In this document: in pieces, positions 43,175-52,748 of the stretch
Layout of the letters: every line of letters starts with the position of its first letter
Numbering within the stretch: position 1 is the first letter of the stretch
DNA from: Trinickia acidisoli
GTDB lineage: Bacteria; Pseudomonadota; Gammaproteobacteria; Burkholderiales; Burkholderiaceae
Direction: 5' to 3'
DNA: 64,000 bases
Assembly (NCBI RefSeq): GCF_017315725.1
Contig: NZ_JAFLRG010000002.1
Coordinates: 1,798,001-1,862,000 of the forward strand
Position numbers and translations under genes: made by a program
The notes under the pieces: model-generated
What the model saw: only the letters and a program-made list of their open reading frames with translations
Told to the model about the DNA's origin: nothing
Databases searched by the model: none

Positions 43175-43510
43175 TCAACCGACGACCACTTTGACCGGCT
43201 TGCCCACGCGGGCCAACATGTCCACCAAAGCGTCAATCGTAAACTTGCCGGCCTTCTGGTTCACCACATCCGACACGCGAGGCCGCGAAACATGCAGTAT
43301 CTCGGCCGCCTCGGCTTGCCTCAGATGGTGGTCCTCGATCCACGAAGCCAGCTCGCTCATCAACTGCTCCTTCAGGGCCAGCGTTTGACTGATCAAGGCT
43401 CGCGATTGCTCTTGGTACAGCCGCGCCTCCTCGGGCGCGAAGCCCAATTCGGCAAACAAGTTCGCGCCTGGCTTCGTCACATGACGGATACGCGTGTCTA
43501 CTTTGCTCAT
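43175..43510 (-). CDS. XRE-type helix-turn-helix protein (antitoxin-like)
   Basis: A 111-residue protein with a C-terminal HTH (LRQAEAAEILHVSRPRVSDVVNQKAGKFTIDALVDMLARVG), the layout of HTH_37-type antitoxins such as HigA. AAGGAG precedes the ATG at 43510. No toxin gene is adjacent: the upstream position is occupied by a truncated primase frame. It may be an orphan antitoxin or a plasmid regulator. Confidence 0.8.
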   Translation of the reverse strand: MSKVDTRIRHVTKPGANLFAELGFAPEEARLYQEQSRALISQTLALKEQLMSELASWIEDHHLRQAEAAEILHVSRPRVSDVVNQKAGKFTIDALVDMLARVGKPVKVVVG

Positions 43511-43878
43511 TTCTGCTCCTTTCCGCCGCGGCGTTGCCGGCGTCGTCGCGGTCGTATGCAATCCACACGCGCTCGGTGCCGTGGCGCTTCAAGGCCGTCC
43601 AATGGTCTTGCGTAAAGCCGTTCACGCCGTACGCCGCGATCACGTTGCGATACCCCGCGCACCAGAACGTGCGCATCAATCAGCGCCTCGCACACGATCA
43701 CTTCGCGGCTCGCGATCAAGGCCGCTTCATTCCACACGCCCGCCAGCGGCAACGTCAGATACAGGTGCTTCGGTTGGTTCGCCGGAATCTTATGACCCGG
43801 CGCAATGCGTCGGCCGTACAACTGCCGCACATCGCCCGTTTCCAAATCGAGCACCGGCACCACCAAGCACCCGTTCAT
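43511..43878 (-). pseudogene. Truncated, frameshifted Toprim-domain primase
   Basis: Minus-strand frame 1 reads MNGCLVVPVLDLETGDVRQL and continues to SREVIVCEALIDA; frame 2 resumes with TFWCAGYRNVIAAYGVNGFT and RVWIAYDRDDAGNAAAE. Joined, this is a Toprim domain (EALIDA Glu, YDRDDAG Asp pair) of a plasmid or ICE primase. A 1-2 nt deletion near 43672 breaks it, the zinc-finger N-terminus is missing, and the C-terminus stops where the XRE ribosome binding site begins. Confidence 0.75.
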
Positions 43879-43988
43879 GTGCTCATGGCCCGAGGCGCGA
43901 TGTCCGCATCACGCTTAAACGACTTCACGAACTATATGCCCGGCCGATGCCGGGCCCGCGGTTTCACTGAACCATCAGATCCATCAAT

Positions 43989-44291
43989 CTACACGTGCCT
44001 CTTAGTTTGATTTCGGCCTTGGCAATACTTCCTCACAGCCACCACACCCCAGCCGAGGGCTTCAATTGAAAGCGCAATGGTGATTGCAATCCGGTAAATC
44101 GACAGGGTCGTGCCGTAGCTTGCGACTTGGCGTGCAGACATCGGCGTTAGGCCCCAATGTTTGGTGCCCCAAATCATAGCGTCCGGAAGGTACACAAGTC
44201 CGAGATAGGCCAGGACTACTAGAGTTACTCGGGCACAAGCTCCTTTCCAACTGCTGCTCTGTAAGAGTCGGTCAATTCGTGATTGCTTCAT
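43989..44291 (-). CDS. Candidate membrane immunity protein for the orphan CdiA toxin
   Basis: A 100-residue protein with two hydrophobic helices (ARVTLVVLAYLGLVYLPDAMI and LSIYRIAITIALSIEALGWGVVAV) separated by a polar loop. Its ATG at 44289-44291 follows the orphan cdiA stop by a single base, the place where cdiI lies in CDI loci. I recognise no family. An inner-membrane immunity protein fits a toxin that acts on the membrane, as the adjacent glycine-rich toxin suggests. Inferred from position and topology. Confidence 0.6.
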   Translation of the reverse strand: MKQSRIDRLLQSSSWKGACARVTLVVLAYLGLVYLPDAMIWGTKHWGLTPMSARQVASYGTTLSIYRIAITIALSIEALGWGVVAVRKYCQGRNQTKRHV

Positions 44292-44292
44292 T

Positions 44293-46912
44293 TCATTTCG
44301 GTGCTGGTTGGCTAGGGACAAAGGATGCCGTGCCGGACGCTATCCCTCCCGAAGTAGCTCCGGCAAGTCCCGGAACAGGATTCGGAACCCTGGGCTGCAA
44401 TAGCGCCGGGATCGTCGAGTTGAGATTTTCGTAGATAAAAGGCTTCAGTATCTGGCTCAGCCCTTGCGTCGTTAGCATGCCGATCCCGTAGCCCACAGTC
44501 CCGCCCAGTGCCCCCAGCGCACCAGCAAAGGACAGGCTGTCGGATTCCCCATAGTAGGCATTGTTAAACGCGGTACTAACGCTACTGGTCGCGGCACCCA
44601 ACAGCACATTATTCATAAAACCAACGTTGGCTCCGATAGGCCCGGCGAGCGCTCCAGTCATCGCTGCAAAACCCGTCTCTGCTGGGCGAACAGTACCTGA
44701 CTGCCCGTATTGCCCAGCCGCATCCATCCCTCCACCTGTAGTGCCTCCGATCGCCGCGTAGCCCAAGGCCCCTATTGAAGCCGCAACGGGAGCTCCAACG
44801 AGAAGAGCAGCCCCTGTTGCTCCAGCGATAACACCAGCGCCCATCAGGTTCCGATTCGCTTGATCCCTGCTGGCCGAAGTTGTGATCGCATGAGCACTCG
44901 GCATATTTAACTCCGCGCCATTTGGATAATATCCAGCGTACATATTCGGGTCTGCCTTTTGAGCCGGCGTCGCATAGAACATATAGCCTGGCCCACAGCT
45001 CGGACAGCTAGGATCGACCGCCAACAATCCGTAAGCCTGATCTAGAAAAGCGCTTGCATTTTGGTCCCACGCCCCGGGCGAACCATTCTGCACCTGCCGG
45101 TCGGCCTGAGCTGTCAGTTCCTGCACGGCTGCATCAACGGAAATACCCCGCAGCTTGGCAAAATCCCCCGCGTGATCCTTGATCCACTGCTGCTCATCCG
45201 GATGCAACTGCCGATTGTAAAGATCGGCCCCCAGCGCCCCATTGGCCCCACTCACCGCCCCGGCCCCTCCACCCAACAACGCACCCGCCGCCGCGCCCGC
45301 AGCCCCCGACACGATGTTCGACAGGATCTTGCCGCCCAGCGTATTGTCTAATGCCGAACTCACCTCCCCACTCGCCTCATCGCCCGCGATCGTACCACCC
45401 ACCGCGCCGAGCACATTACCCCCGCCCATCGCCGCGCCCAGTCCGGCCACGATCGCATGCAGCCCCATACGTCCCGCTCCGTCATTACCCCACAACTGCG
45501 CCTGCAGGGCGGCCGAGTCAGCGTTGGCCTGCGCTTGCGCTTCGGCGTCCGTGTCTCCAGAGTTCGTCGCATCTTTAAGCTGTTGCTCAGCCTTCCTGTA
45601 GTTATCCAGCGCCTTATTCTCCAGATACGTCCCCACATCCCCCACCACCTGCATCCCCACCTGCACCGTCTGCGTCTGCATCGCCAAATCGTCGCCCACC
45701 GCCTGCGCATCGAACGAGTTCACCAACGCCCCCGCGTTCGCATTCGTCGTATCGCGGCTCAACCCAGCCGTGCTGTCTTGCCCCGTGCCCGCATCGCCTC
45801 GCACCGTGATCGTGCCCGCGCTCACCGCCGCATACGTCGTCCCCGACTCGCTGCTGCTCGTGCCCCCCGCGCCGAACCCGCTCGGCCCTAAACCAGCGGA
45901 GTTCGTCGCCCCCGGCGTATTGCTCTGCGTTTGTACCACTCCTGTCGTGCCCTGCGCACTCGGCGTCTTAAATCCCACACCGCCACTCGCACTCAATCCA
46001 ACACTCGAGCCCGAATAGTCCGACGTGTTCTCCAAGTTCGTGAAGCTCAGCGTCTGCGTCGACAGGGTGTTCTTGTCCGCCCCGGCCGTGCTCGCAATCA
46101 CCCCGCCGTTCAGTTGCGTGTGATTGCCCACCTGCACGTCGAACCCGCCCGTGCCCGCATAGATACCGCTTTGCTGACCGACCGATTGGTAGTTGTCCTT
46201 GATCGTTTGCTGACTGACGCTGGCCGAACCGCTCGAGCCGCCAACGCAGAATGGCGGTATGCAAAGGCTCAGTTGCACGCCCGCGCTCGTCTGCTTGCTG
46301 TCGTACGTATTCGTATCCTGCGGGCTCACGATGTTCAGATTCCGGCCCACATTCGCATCCACCGTGTTGCCCGACACCTCCGCCCCAATCAGATTCGTGT
46401 CGCGCCCGCTCGTCATCGACAACGTCTGGCTCGCCGTCACTTGCGTGTTGCGATTGGTCGTGCCGTCGCCGTTCATCTGCCCCTTCGAGCCGTTGGCAGC
46501 CAACTCCAGCGAGAAGCCGTTTTGCTGACCGCCAAGCGTGAAGCCCAACCCGATGCTGCCGCCACTGCTGCTGTTGCTGCTCGTCTGCTTGTTCGTGTCC
46601 TGCGCGCTTTGCAGGTCGATGTCGCGCGCGGCGCTCAGCTCGACGTTTTGCCCTGTGATTTGCGTACCGCTTGCCGTGATGTCGCCATCCGTGGCGTTGC
46701 CGTTCGCATCCTTCGCGCCACTACCTGTCGCGACGATCGTCACGTTGCCGCCCGCCGTCAGCGTGCTCCCGTCGTTCGTCACCGAGTTGCTGTTCGAGGC
46801 GCTGTGGCTCGTGCCGCCACCGATGCTCGCCGTCACCTTCACCAGGCTCGACGCGGTAGCGCTCGTGCTCGCTTGGTAGATCCCATACGCCGACAGTGCC
46901 GCCTGCGCTTCG
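44293..46912 (-). pseudogene. cdiA: Orphan cdiA 3' fragment with a distinct toxin end
   Basis: A 5'-truncated CdiA: haemagglutinin-repeat sequence (SIGGGTSHSASNSNSVTNDGST onward), the pre-toxin region and the delimiter GADLYNRQLHPDE, then a unique C-terminus of about 290 residues. That toxin end is rich in Gly/Ala hydrophobic stretches (LMGAGVIAGATGAALLVGAPVAASIGALGYAAIGG, GALAGPIGANVGFMNNVLLG) and ends SFVPSQPAPK. No signal, TPS domain or promoter is present; the frame stays open upstream of 46912 but homology ends there. Orphan cdiA-CT modules of this kind act as a store of alternative toxins. Not expressed as a full CdiA. Confidence 0.85.
45193..46912 (-). repeat. Direct repeat with 60382-62092 (cdiA homology block)
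   Basis: The block is near-identical to 60382-62092 in the same orientation. 45625-46912 matches 60805-62092 almost base for base; 45193-45480 matches 60382-60670 with a few changes; the 130 bp between differ (ENKALDNYRKAEQQ versus ETSAAAKVKAALAE). The shared part ends at GCCTGCGCTTCG on the 5' side of the gene and just past the LYN motif on the toxin side. Confidence 0.9.
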
Positions 46913-47024
46913 GATGGCTGGCTAAAAAGGATGCCGTTGCAGCGTAACGCTGCACACCCTCAAGTACGCCTCCAATGCGGCACGTCCAGCTCGAATTGAC
47001 ATGCGACGCGCACCGATCCTCTAA
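46913..47024. other. Junction segment after the orphan cdiA fragment
   Basis: Starts with ATGGCTGGCTAAAAAGGA (46914-46931) and GTAACGCTGCACACCCTCAA (about 46943-46962), both shared with 42371-42422. No gene is seen. It links the orphan module to the IS5 copy at 47025. Confidence 0.55.
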
Positions 47025-48232
47025 GGAAACGCTGATCAATGAGTTCGTCGCCAGCGTTTCCGATGCGTCAGTTTGCAGTTGTCAGAATTGCGAACGAATT
47101 TTGTCGCGTTCGCGGTGAGTTTTGTTCGAATACGGGGCGACCTCTCGCGTTTTTCATAAGCATGACGGACTTTCCCCATGTATCGAGCGCAGCCGGTTCT
47201 TCGCGATCACCAGGTTCGCCAAGGCGAACAGGCTGAACAGTTGCACCGTGTTCTTGGCTAGACCTTTGTAGCGCACCTTGCGATGACGGAACAGATTCTT
47301 GACGACATGAAACGGATGCTCGACCCGTGCGCGAATCTGCGCCTTGGTTCGCTCTACCTGGACCAGCAGGTCCTTAAGCGTACCGTCTCGCATGGCCTTG
47401 ATCTTGCCGCGCTTAACGGCTACGTGCCACGTCACCGACCTGCCTTGCATCTGGTCGCGCTTGTCTACGCCCGCGTAACCAGCGTCGCCGAACGCTTCAC
47501 GCTCATGGCCGTGCAGCAGGGCATGAGCATGCGAGACATCCGACTCATTGGCCGAGGTGCCGATCACGCTGTGAACCAGTCCCGAATCGGCATCGACGCC
47601 GATGTGCGCCTTCATGCCAAAGTGCCATTGGTTGCCCTTCTTCGTTTGATGCATCTCGGGATCGCGACTGTTCCGGGCATTCTTGGTCGACGCCGGCGCC
47701 TCGATAATCGTCGCATCGACCAACGTGCCTTCCTTCATCAACAACCCGCGTTCGCACAGCGAAATGCCAATCTCGTCGAACAGCTTGCGCGCAAGTCATG
47801 CTCGAGCAGCAGGCGCCGGAACTTCAACAGCGTCGTCGCATCCGGCACATCCTCGATAGCCAGATCAATGCCGGCAAACGCACGCATTGCGATGCTGTCG
47901 TACAGCGCGTCTTCCAACCCTTCGTCCGACAGACCGTACCACTGTTGCAGAAAGTAGATCCGCAGCATACGTTCCAAGCCAATCGGCGGCCGGCCTCGCT
48001 TGCCCTTCGGGTAGTACGGCTCGATCGCCGACAGCAAACGCGGCCATGGGACAAGCTTGTCCATCTCCGTCAGAAACGCTGCCGCTTGGTTACGCGCTTC
48101 GCGCCACGGCTTTCCGCTTCTGCAAAACCAATCTGCCGCTTCATGTCGTGGGATCCGTTCCGTGAGCCTCTTTCTACAACGCCCTCCGCCGCCGGTGCGA
48201 TGACCGCCAAGTCGAATAAATCAGTGTTTCCC
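47025..48232 (-). mobile_element. Decayed IS5-family insertion sequence (copy 1)
   Basis: A 1208-bp element carrying a broken IS5-type transposase. Ends are imperfect inverted repeats GGAAACGCTGATCAAT (47025-47040) and, inverted, ATAAATCAGTGTTTCC ending at 48232. Flanks CTAA (47021-47024) and CTAG (48233-48236) fit the 4-bp YTAR target of IS5 with one change. Both repeats and gene show decay, so the copy is old. Confidence 0.8.
47154..48144 (-). pseudogene. IS5-family transposase, two frameshifts
   Basis: The N-terminal frame starts MKRQIGFAEAESRGAK at 48144, shifts near 48075 to FLTEMDKLVPWPRLLSAIEPYYPKGKRGRPP, and shifts again near 47785 to LMKEGTLVDATIIEAPASTKN and GDAGYAGVDKRDQ. Together this is a full IS5 DDE transposase (DATIIEAP, GDAGY; KVRYKGLAKNTVQLFSLFALANL at the end). 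Each shift needs one missing base. Not functional. Confidence 0.88.
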
Positions 48233-48240
48233 TAGTAATG

Positions 48241-48453
48241 TCAGTCGTAGCTCGCGCCAAGCCATTGATGTGGTGAGAAGTTTTTTTGCACCATATTGAC
48301 GCTACAAGCCGAAGTCTTAGTAAATAGATAACAAATTGCTTCGGCAAACAGGAATGAATAAAAAACTCCGATTCCAAACGTCAACGACGCAACGATTGCT
48401 GACGTTCGGACCTTCCGATATGTGTCTTGGGAGATCATCAATTCTTTCACCAT
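48241..48453 (-). CDS. Possible small membrane protein
   Basis: A short frame of about 70 residues with one or two hydrophobic segments (TSAIVASLTFGIGVFYSFLFAEAICYLFTK) in a locally AT-rich stretch between IS5 and an unknown gene. No good ribosome binding site; the ATG at 48453 gives MVKELMISQDTYRKV. Its position among toxin modules suggests a stray immunity gene, but it may be spurious. The remaining bases 48454-48572 show nothing. Confidence 0.3.
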   Translation of the reverse strand: MVKELMISQDTYRKVRTSAIVASLTFGIGVFYSFLFAEAICYLFTKTSACSVNMVQKNFSPHQWLGASYD

Positions 48454-48572
48454 TATCGGTAGGAAGTCGGCCCATTCCGAATGCAACCGCTTAACCGCTC
48501 ACAAAATGGGTTTACTCCCAGATTGTGAGCGTCGCGAGCGTTACCTTGTGTCATGTCAACCCACGTCGAAAT

Positions 48573-49520
48573 CTACGATCTCCGCAGCGCCTCCAATGAG
48601 ACGATCTCGTCGAAGTCGGGCCAATCTTCGCGCACACGGGCGAGCGTCCCTTGCACGAGGTCGTCCGAAACATAGGCTGGTTGAGACTCGGGCAGCTTAT
48701 CAAACGGAGCTTCCAATAACGGGTGGTTAAGTACAGGGTTCGTCAGGCCCACCAACTCGCGCAACCTGAACAGGTACAGGATTTCCAGCGGCGTCCGCGG
48801 AAACGCGGAGCAGTCGTAAAACTTCGTCTCGCTGTCTCGTTTCGATTCGTGGGTATGGCGGTCACAGGCTGCCAACAACCAAGGCGTCAATATCTCAGGA
48901 TCGGGCTCGCGCCATCTCTCGAGAATGCCCTCGTAGATGGGTTCTGAAAATGCGTATGGTGGCCATTCGTGCTGCACTTCGCCGCACCATGCAGCAAAGA
49001 GTCGCAACATAAAGCTGTGGACTCTGCGATGACGATCTTCGTACGACGATTGCAGCTGATAGGTCCGATTTAGTGCAGCGAGCGTGAGTGCTCCTTGGTA
49101 GAGGCCTTCATCCGGCTGGCCCAAGATGAACATCATGGCCATTGTTTCTGTCATCGACTCCCAATTCATCATTCGCAACGGCTGGGGATTTTCTGGGAAC
49201 AAGATTCTGAACTTGACATGCCAGAAAAAGTACAACCTCGCGCTAAACGCCGCATATCCTATTGCGTTGGACATTTCTTGAGTCCAGGGACAACCCGTAA
49301 GTGCCAGCACCTCAGATCTCACCCGCAATAAGGAGGCAACTGGAACGTACGTCGAATTGGGTGGAACCTTTACCGTGTTTTCAGCATCAGTACACGCGTT
49401 ATATGAGTTGATAGCATCGATTGATCTGGGAATCGCCCTACCGAGCCACTTAGTAACCGCCTGCCGTGTTGGCCAACGAGGATCGATTCCCAATGGAGTG
49501 ATAGCATTTAAGTCGGTCAT
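48573..49520 (-). CDS. Hypothetical helical protein, function unknown
   Basis: A 315-residue cytosolic protein, probably all-alpha, rich in Trp and Arg, with blocks NWESMTETMAMMFILGQPDEGLYQGALTLAALNRTYQL and FPRTPLEILYLFRLRELVGLTNPVLNHPLL. No membrane or signal sequence. I do not recognise the family. Start at 49520 or a TTG at 49541; neither has a strong Shine-Dalgarno. It lies in the CDI/IS island and could be an immunity protein left from a lost toxin, but nothing proves this. Confidence 0.6.
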   Translation of the reverse strand: MTDLNAITPLGIDPRWPTRQAVTKWLGRAIPRSIDAINSYNACTDAENTVKVPPNSTYVPVASLLRVRSEVLALTGCPWTQEMSNAIGYAAFSARLYFFWHVKFRILFPENPQPLRMMNWESMTETMAMMFILGQPDEGLYQGALTLAALNRTYQLQSSYEDRHRRVHSFMLRLFAAWCGEVQHEWPPYAFSEPIYEGILERWREPDPEILTPWLLAACDRHTHESKRDSETKFYDCSAFPRTPLEILYLFRLRELVGLTNPVLNHPLLEAPFDKLPESQPAYVSDDLVQGTLARVREDWPDFDEIVSLEALRRS

Positions 49521-49697
49521 AATGATTACTTTGGCAACCAAGGTTGAATCGAGATTTGCGTGGTGCCCGTCGCTCCTGGGAGCTAAAGTCGAATCTGGTG
49601 TACGGGGGAGTTGAGGCGGGAAGTTGAAGGCGGTGGAGGTTTCAGCTGAGAATCTGATTGTCGAAGTCGGAAACCAGCAAACAACAAACCATCCACC

Positions 49698-50807
49698 ATG
49701 AGCAAGGATACGGAAAAAGCAATCGTCGGTCTATCGGGTGTCGGTCTCGGTCTGGACGAATTGGTCCGAGAAGGGGCGCGGCAGGTGATTCAACAAGCGA
49801 TTGAAGCGGAGCTGGCAGAGTTGATGGAGCGATTCGCGAACGTCAAGACCATGCACGGACAACGCGCCGTGGTGCGCAACGGCTACTTGCCGGAACGCGA
49901 GGTGTTGACGGCCGCCGGGCCGATTGCGGTGAAGGTGCCCAAGGTGCGCGATCGCTCAGGATCGGGTGTGAAATTCAATTCATCTATTGTGCCGCCGTAC
50001 GTGAGGAAGTCGCCTCGCGTGAGCGCGGCGCTGCCATGGCTGTATTTGAAGGGCATCTCGACGGGCGATATGGGTGAAGCGTTGAAGGTGCTGGTGGGCG
50101 AAGACGCCAAAGACCTGTCGGGCAACGTGGTGAGTCGGCTGAAGGCGCAATGGGCTGAAGAGCATGCGGGCTGGAGCAAGCGGGACCTGTCGAAATCACA
50201 TTACGTGTACTGGTGGGTTGACGGCATTCACACCGGGCTGCGCAGCGAGAATTCGGACGGTCAATGCCTGCTGGTGATTATCGGCGTGAAACCGGATGGG
50301 AGCAAAGAGCGTGTGGCGATCGGCGACGGTTACCGCGAGACGAAAGCGTCTTGGCTGGAGCTGCTGCTGGACCTGAAAGCACGCGGCCTGCAGGCGGGCC
50401 CCCGGTTGGCGGTCGGCGACGGCGCCATGGGCTTCTGGGCGGCGCTGGAAGAGGTGTATCCGGCCACGCTGGGCCAGCGCTGCTGGTTTCACAAGATGGG
50501 CAATGTGCTCAACGCGCTGCCGAAGTCGCAGCAGGCGCGTGCGAAGGCCGACCTGCAATCGATCTGGATGGCTGCGACGCGCGCCGACGCGTACGCTGCG
50601 TTTGATCGTTTCGTGTCGATCCATGCGGCGAAGTATCCGAAGGCAGCCGAGACATTGAAAAAGGATCGGGACAGCCTGCTGGCTTTCTATGACTTCCCCG
50701 CCGAGCACTGGCAGCACCTTCGCACGACGAACGCGATCGAGTCGACATTCGCGACGGTTCGTCATCGCACGACACGTACTCGCAATTGCGTGTCGCGACC
50801 GACCTTC
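49698..50807 (+). pseudogene. IS256-family transposase, 3' truncated
   Basis: About 370 residues of an IS256 transposase: MSKDTEKAIVGLSGVGLG, LPWLYLKGISTGDM, the DDE residues in YWWVDGIHTGLR (Asp), AVGDGAMGFWAAL (Asp) and TTNAIESTFATVRHRTTRTRN (Glu). The match ends at CVSRPTF (50807); the frame then reads foreign sequence and stops at 50843. The last 40-50 residues normal for the family are missing, so the IS was cut by the next element. The missing end is not elsewhere in the window. Confidence 0.85.
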
Positions 50808-50894
50808 GGGTATGAACAAGGTAAGCGTAAATTCCTATCATAAGCCGTTGGGTTATGGGATCGCCCGCGCTTACCGCTGATGCGTTATAAAGAG

Positions 50895-52589
50895 CTACCG
50901 CTTGAGGTCTCGTGCAGCGAACGCCTGATCAAACTGCCGGGCACGCTGCACCTCGTCGCTATGCAGATACGTTGACGTCGTCGAGATCGACGCATGGCGT
51001 AGGTTGTCGCGGACCATGATCAGCTCGGCACCACGTGCGAGCGCGTGCGAGGCGTGCGTGTGGCGCATCCAATGCGGACTCGCTCGGCGCAGCTTCTCGG
51101 CGGTCGCTGGCCGCTCGTCCTCAATCGCGTCGGCCACCAGCCCGAAGAACCGTCGCAGCACCCGCCAAAGCCGCGTGCTTTCGATGCCGCGATCCTCCTC
51201 GAGGCTTGCCACGAGCGGCGTTGTGGGATTCCAGCGCGCCGGCGTGACCGGCAGGGAGCGCTGTACGAGATACTGATCGAGCGCGGTGCGGGCCAGCGGC
51301 GGCAATGCCACCTTGCCGAGCTTGCCGCCTTTACCCAGGACATGCAGCCAGTGATCCCCATGCTCGTCCCGACGAATATCGCCGAGCGATGCGCTGACCA
51401 ACTCGCTTGCGCGCAGGCCGGTCGCGTAGCCGAAGTCCAGCAGGAATCGCAAGCGCTGGGCGGCCGGCACGCTCCAGCCGTACGACCACTCGAGCCCGTC
51501 AGCAAGCGTGCGGATCAGCAGCCACTCGCCCTCGGAGAAGCCACGGGAGACATCCAAGCCCGCGCGCCGGGCGTGGCTCTTGACCTTGACGCCGGCGAAC
51601 GGATTCGCAAGCACGTAGCGCTGCTCGACCAACCAGCGAAACAACGCCGACAGGACGTTCAATGCGTATGCGGCCGAGCGGGCGGACAGCGGGCCAGTAA
51701 ACGGCCGCCATTCGATGCTGTGCCGCGGCCGTGATGGGCCGATCCAGCGTTCGCGCGGCGTCGGCCGTCGCAAGAACCCGCGATAGGCGATCGCGTCATC
51801 GGTGGTGAGCGACGACAGTGCGCGACTGCGTTCGATGATCGCCCACAGGATCAGGCGCTCTGCCTCTTTCCGATACGCCCGCTGCGTAGCGGCTGATTCA
51901 TGCAGCGAGAGCCAGGATTGAATCGCCTCGTAGTCGTTGGACGCGTTCAGCAAACAAGCCGCCTGCGAGGCCCGAAACTGTCCACGCGAGCCGTCGACCT
52001 CGTGTGGCACGCGGAGTTGCTCCCACGGAACGATGTTGCCGGACGGCGCAGCGGCGATCAAGGCCCGCGCCCGCTCGGTGAGCTTCGGATGCGCGGCGAA
52101 GAACGTCTCGACGCGACGTGCGCCAGCGGTACCGAGTCCGGCGATCGCCGACCACCAGCGGCGGCGCCGCGGAATGCGCACAGTCAGGTCGGCCAGGGTG
52201 AGAATGCCATGCGCGTGCAGCGACGCGACAATGCGAGGCGGTAGCCACATCTCGATTTGGTCGGTGATCGAGGGCGACGGAACCGGCAGGTTTCGGAGCG
52301 ACTCGATCGCGCGGGCCACGCGCTCGCCTGAAGTCTTCGTCGGGCGAGTGACGAAAACAGCCGCCAGATCTGCCCGAAGGCGAGCCAAAGCGTACGCGAC
52401 GAGCTGCCGGCGAATCTGGCCGAGCACGCCGCGCGACGACGCCCCGCTCGCCCGTCGTTCACCCAAATATCGGGCGACAGAGGCCCGTGCGTCCAGGCCA
52501 ACGTACCAGGCGCGCAGCGCGGCCAGCTCGGCCTCATCTGGGAGGTCGGGGCCCATGTCGTCGATGGAGAGGGTCTCGCGCGTTTCCAT
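50895..52589 (-). CDS. Tyrosine recombinase with DUF3701-type N-terminus
   Basis: A 564-residue phage-integrase-family protein. Residues 1-200 resemble the DUF3701 domain found in such integrases (LRAWYVGLDARASVARYLG, with a helix-hairpin-helix-like GLGTAGARRVETFF). The C-terminal catalytic domain has Arg in GYATGLRASELV, Lys in LGKGGKLGKVALP, HWMRHTHASHAL, LRHASISTTSTYLH with nucleophile Tyr. All catalytic residues are present. Likely mobilises the segment that cut the IS256 copy; no attachment site is certain. Confidence 0.88.
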   Translation of the reverse strand: METRETLSIDDMGPDLPDEAELAALRAWYVGLDARASVARYLGERRASGASSRGVLGQIRRQLVAYALARLRADLAAVFVTRPTKTSGERVARAIESLRNLPVPSPSITDQIEMWLPPRIVASLHAHGILTLADLTVRIPRRRRWWSAIAGLGTAGARRVETFFAAHPKLTERARALIAAAPSGNIVPWEQLRVPHEVDGSRGQFRASQAACLLNASNDYEAIQSWLSLHESAATQRAYRKEAERLILWAIIERSRALSSLTTDDAIAYRGFLRRPTPRERWIGPSRPRHSIEWRPFTGPLSARSAAYALNVLSALFRWLVEQRYVLANPFAGVKVKSHARRAGLDVSRGFSEGEWLLIRTLADGLEWSYGWSVPAAQRLRFLLDFGYATGLRASELVSASLGDIRRDEHGDHWLHVLGKGGKLGKVALPPLARTALDQYLVQRSLPVTPARWNPTTPLVASLEEDRGIESTRLWRVLRRFFGLVADAIEDERPATAEKLRRASPHWMRHTHASHALARGAELIMVRDNLRHASISTTSTYLHSDEVQRARQFDQAFAARDLKR

Positions 52590-52748
52590 GACCGCCAGTT
52601 TAGATCAGAAACAGCGGTGGACTGATAAGATTAATTATCTGTCCGGCATTGCTCGCGTTGCTTACGATTCTCTTTCTTCTTGTTGACCAAACTGGTCTGA
52701 AACGCTTCCTCTGTCAGAATGGACGCGTTCCAGACGAGACCGCGAACC

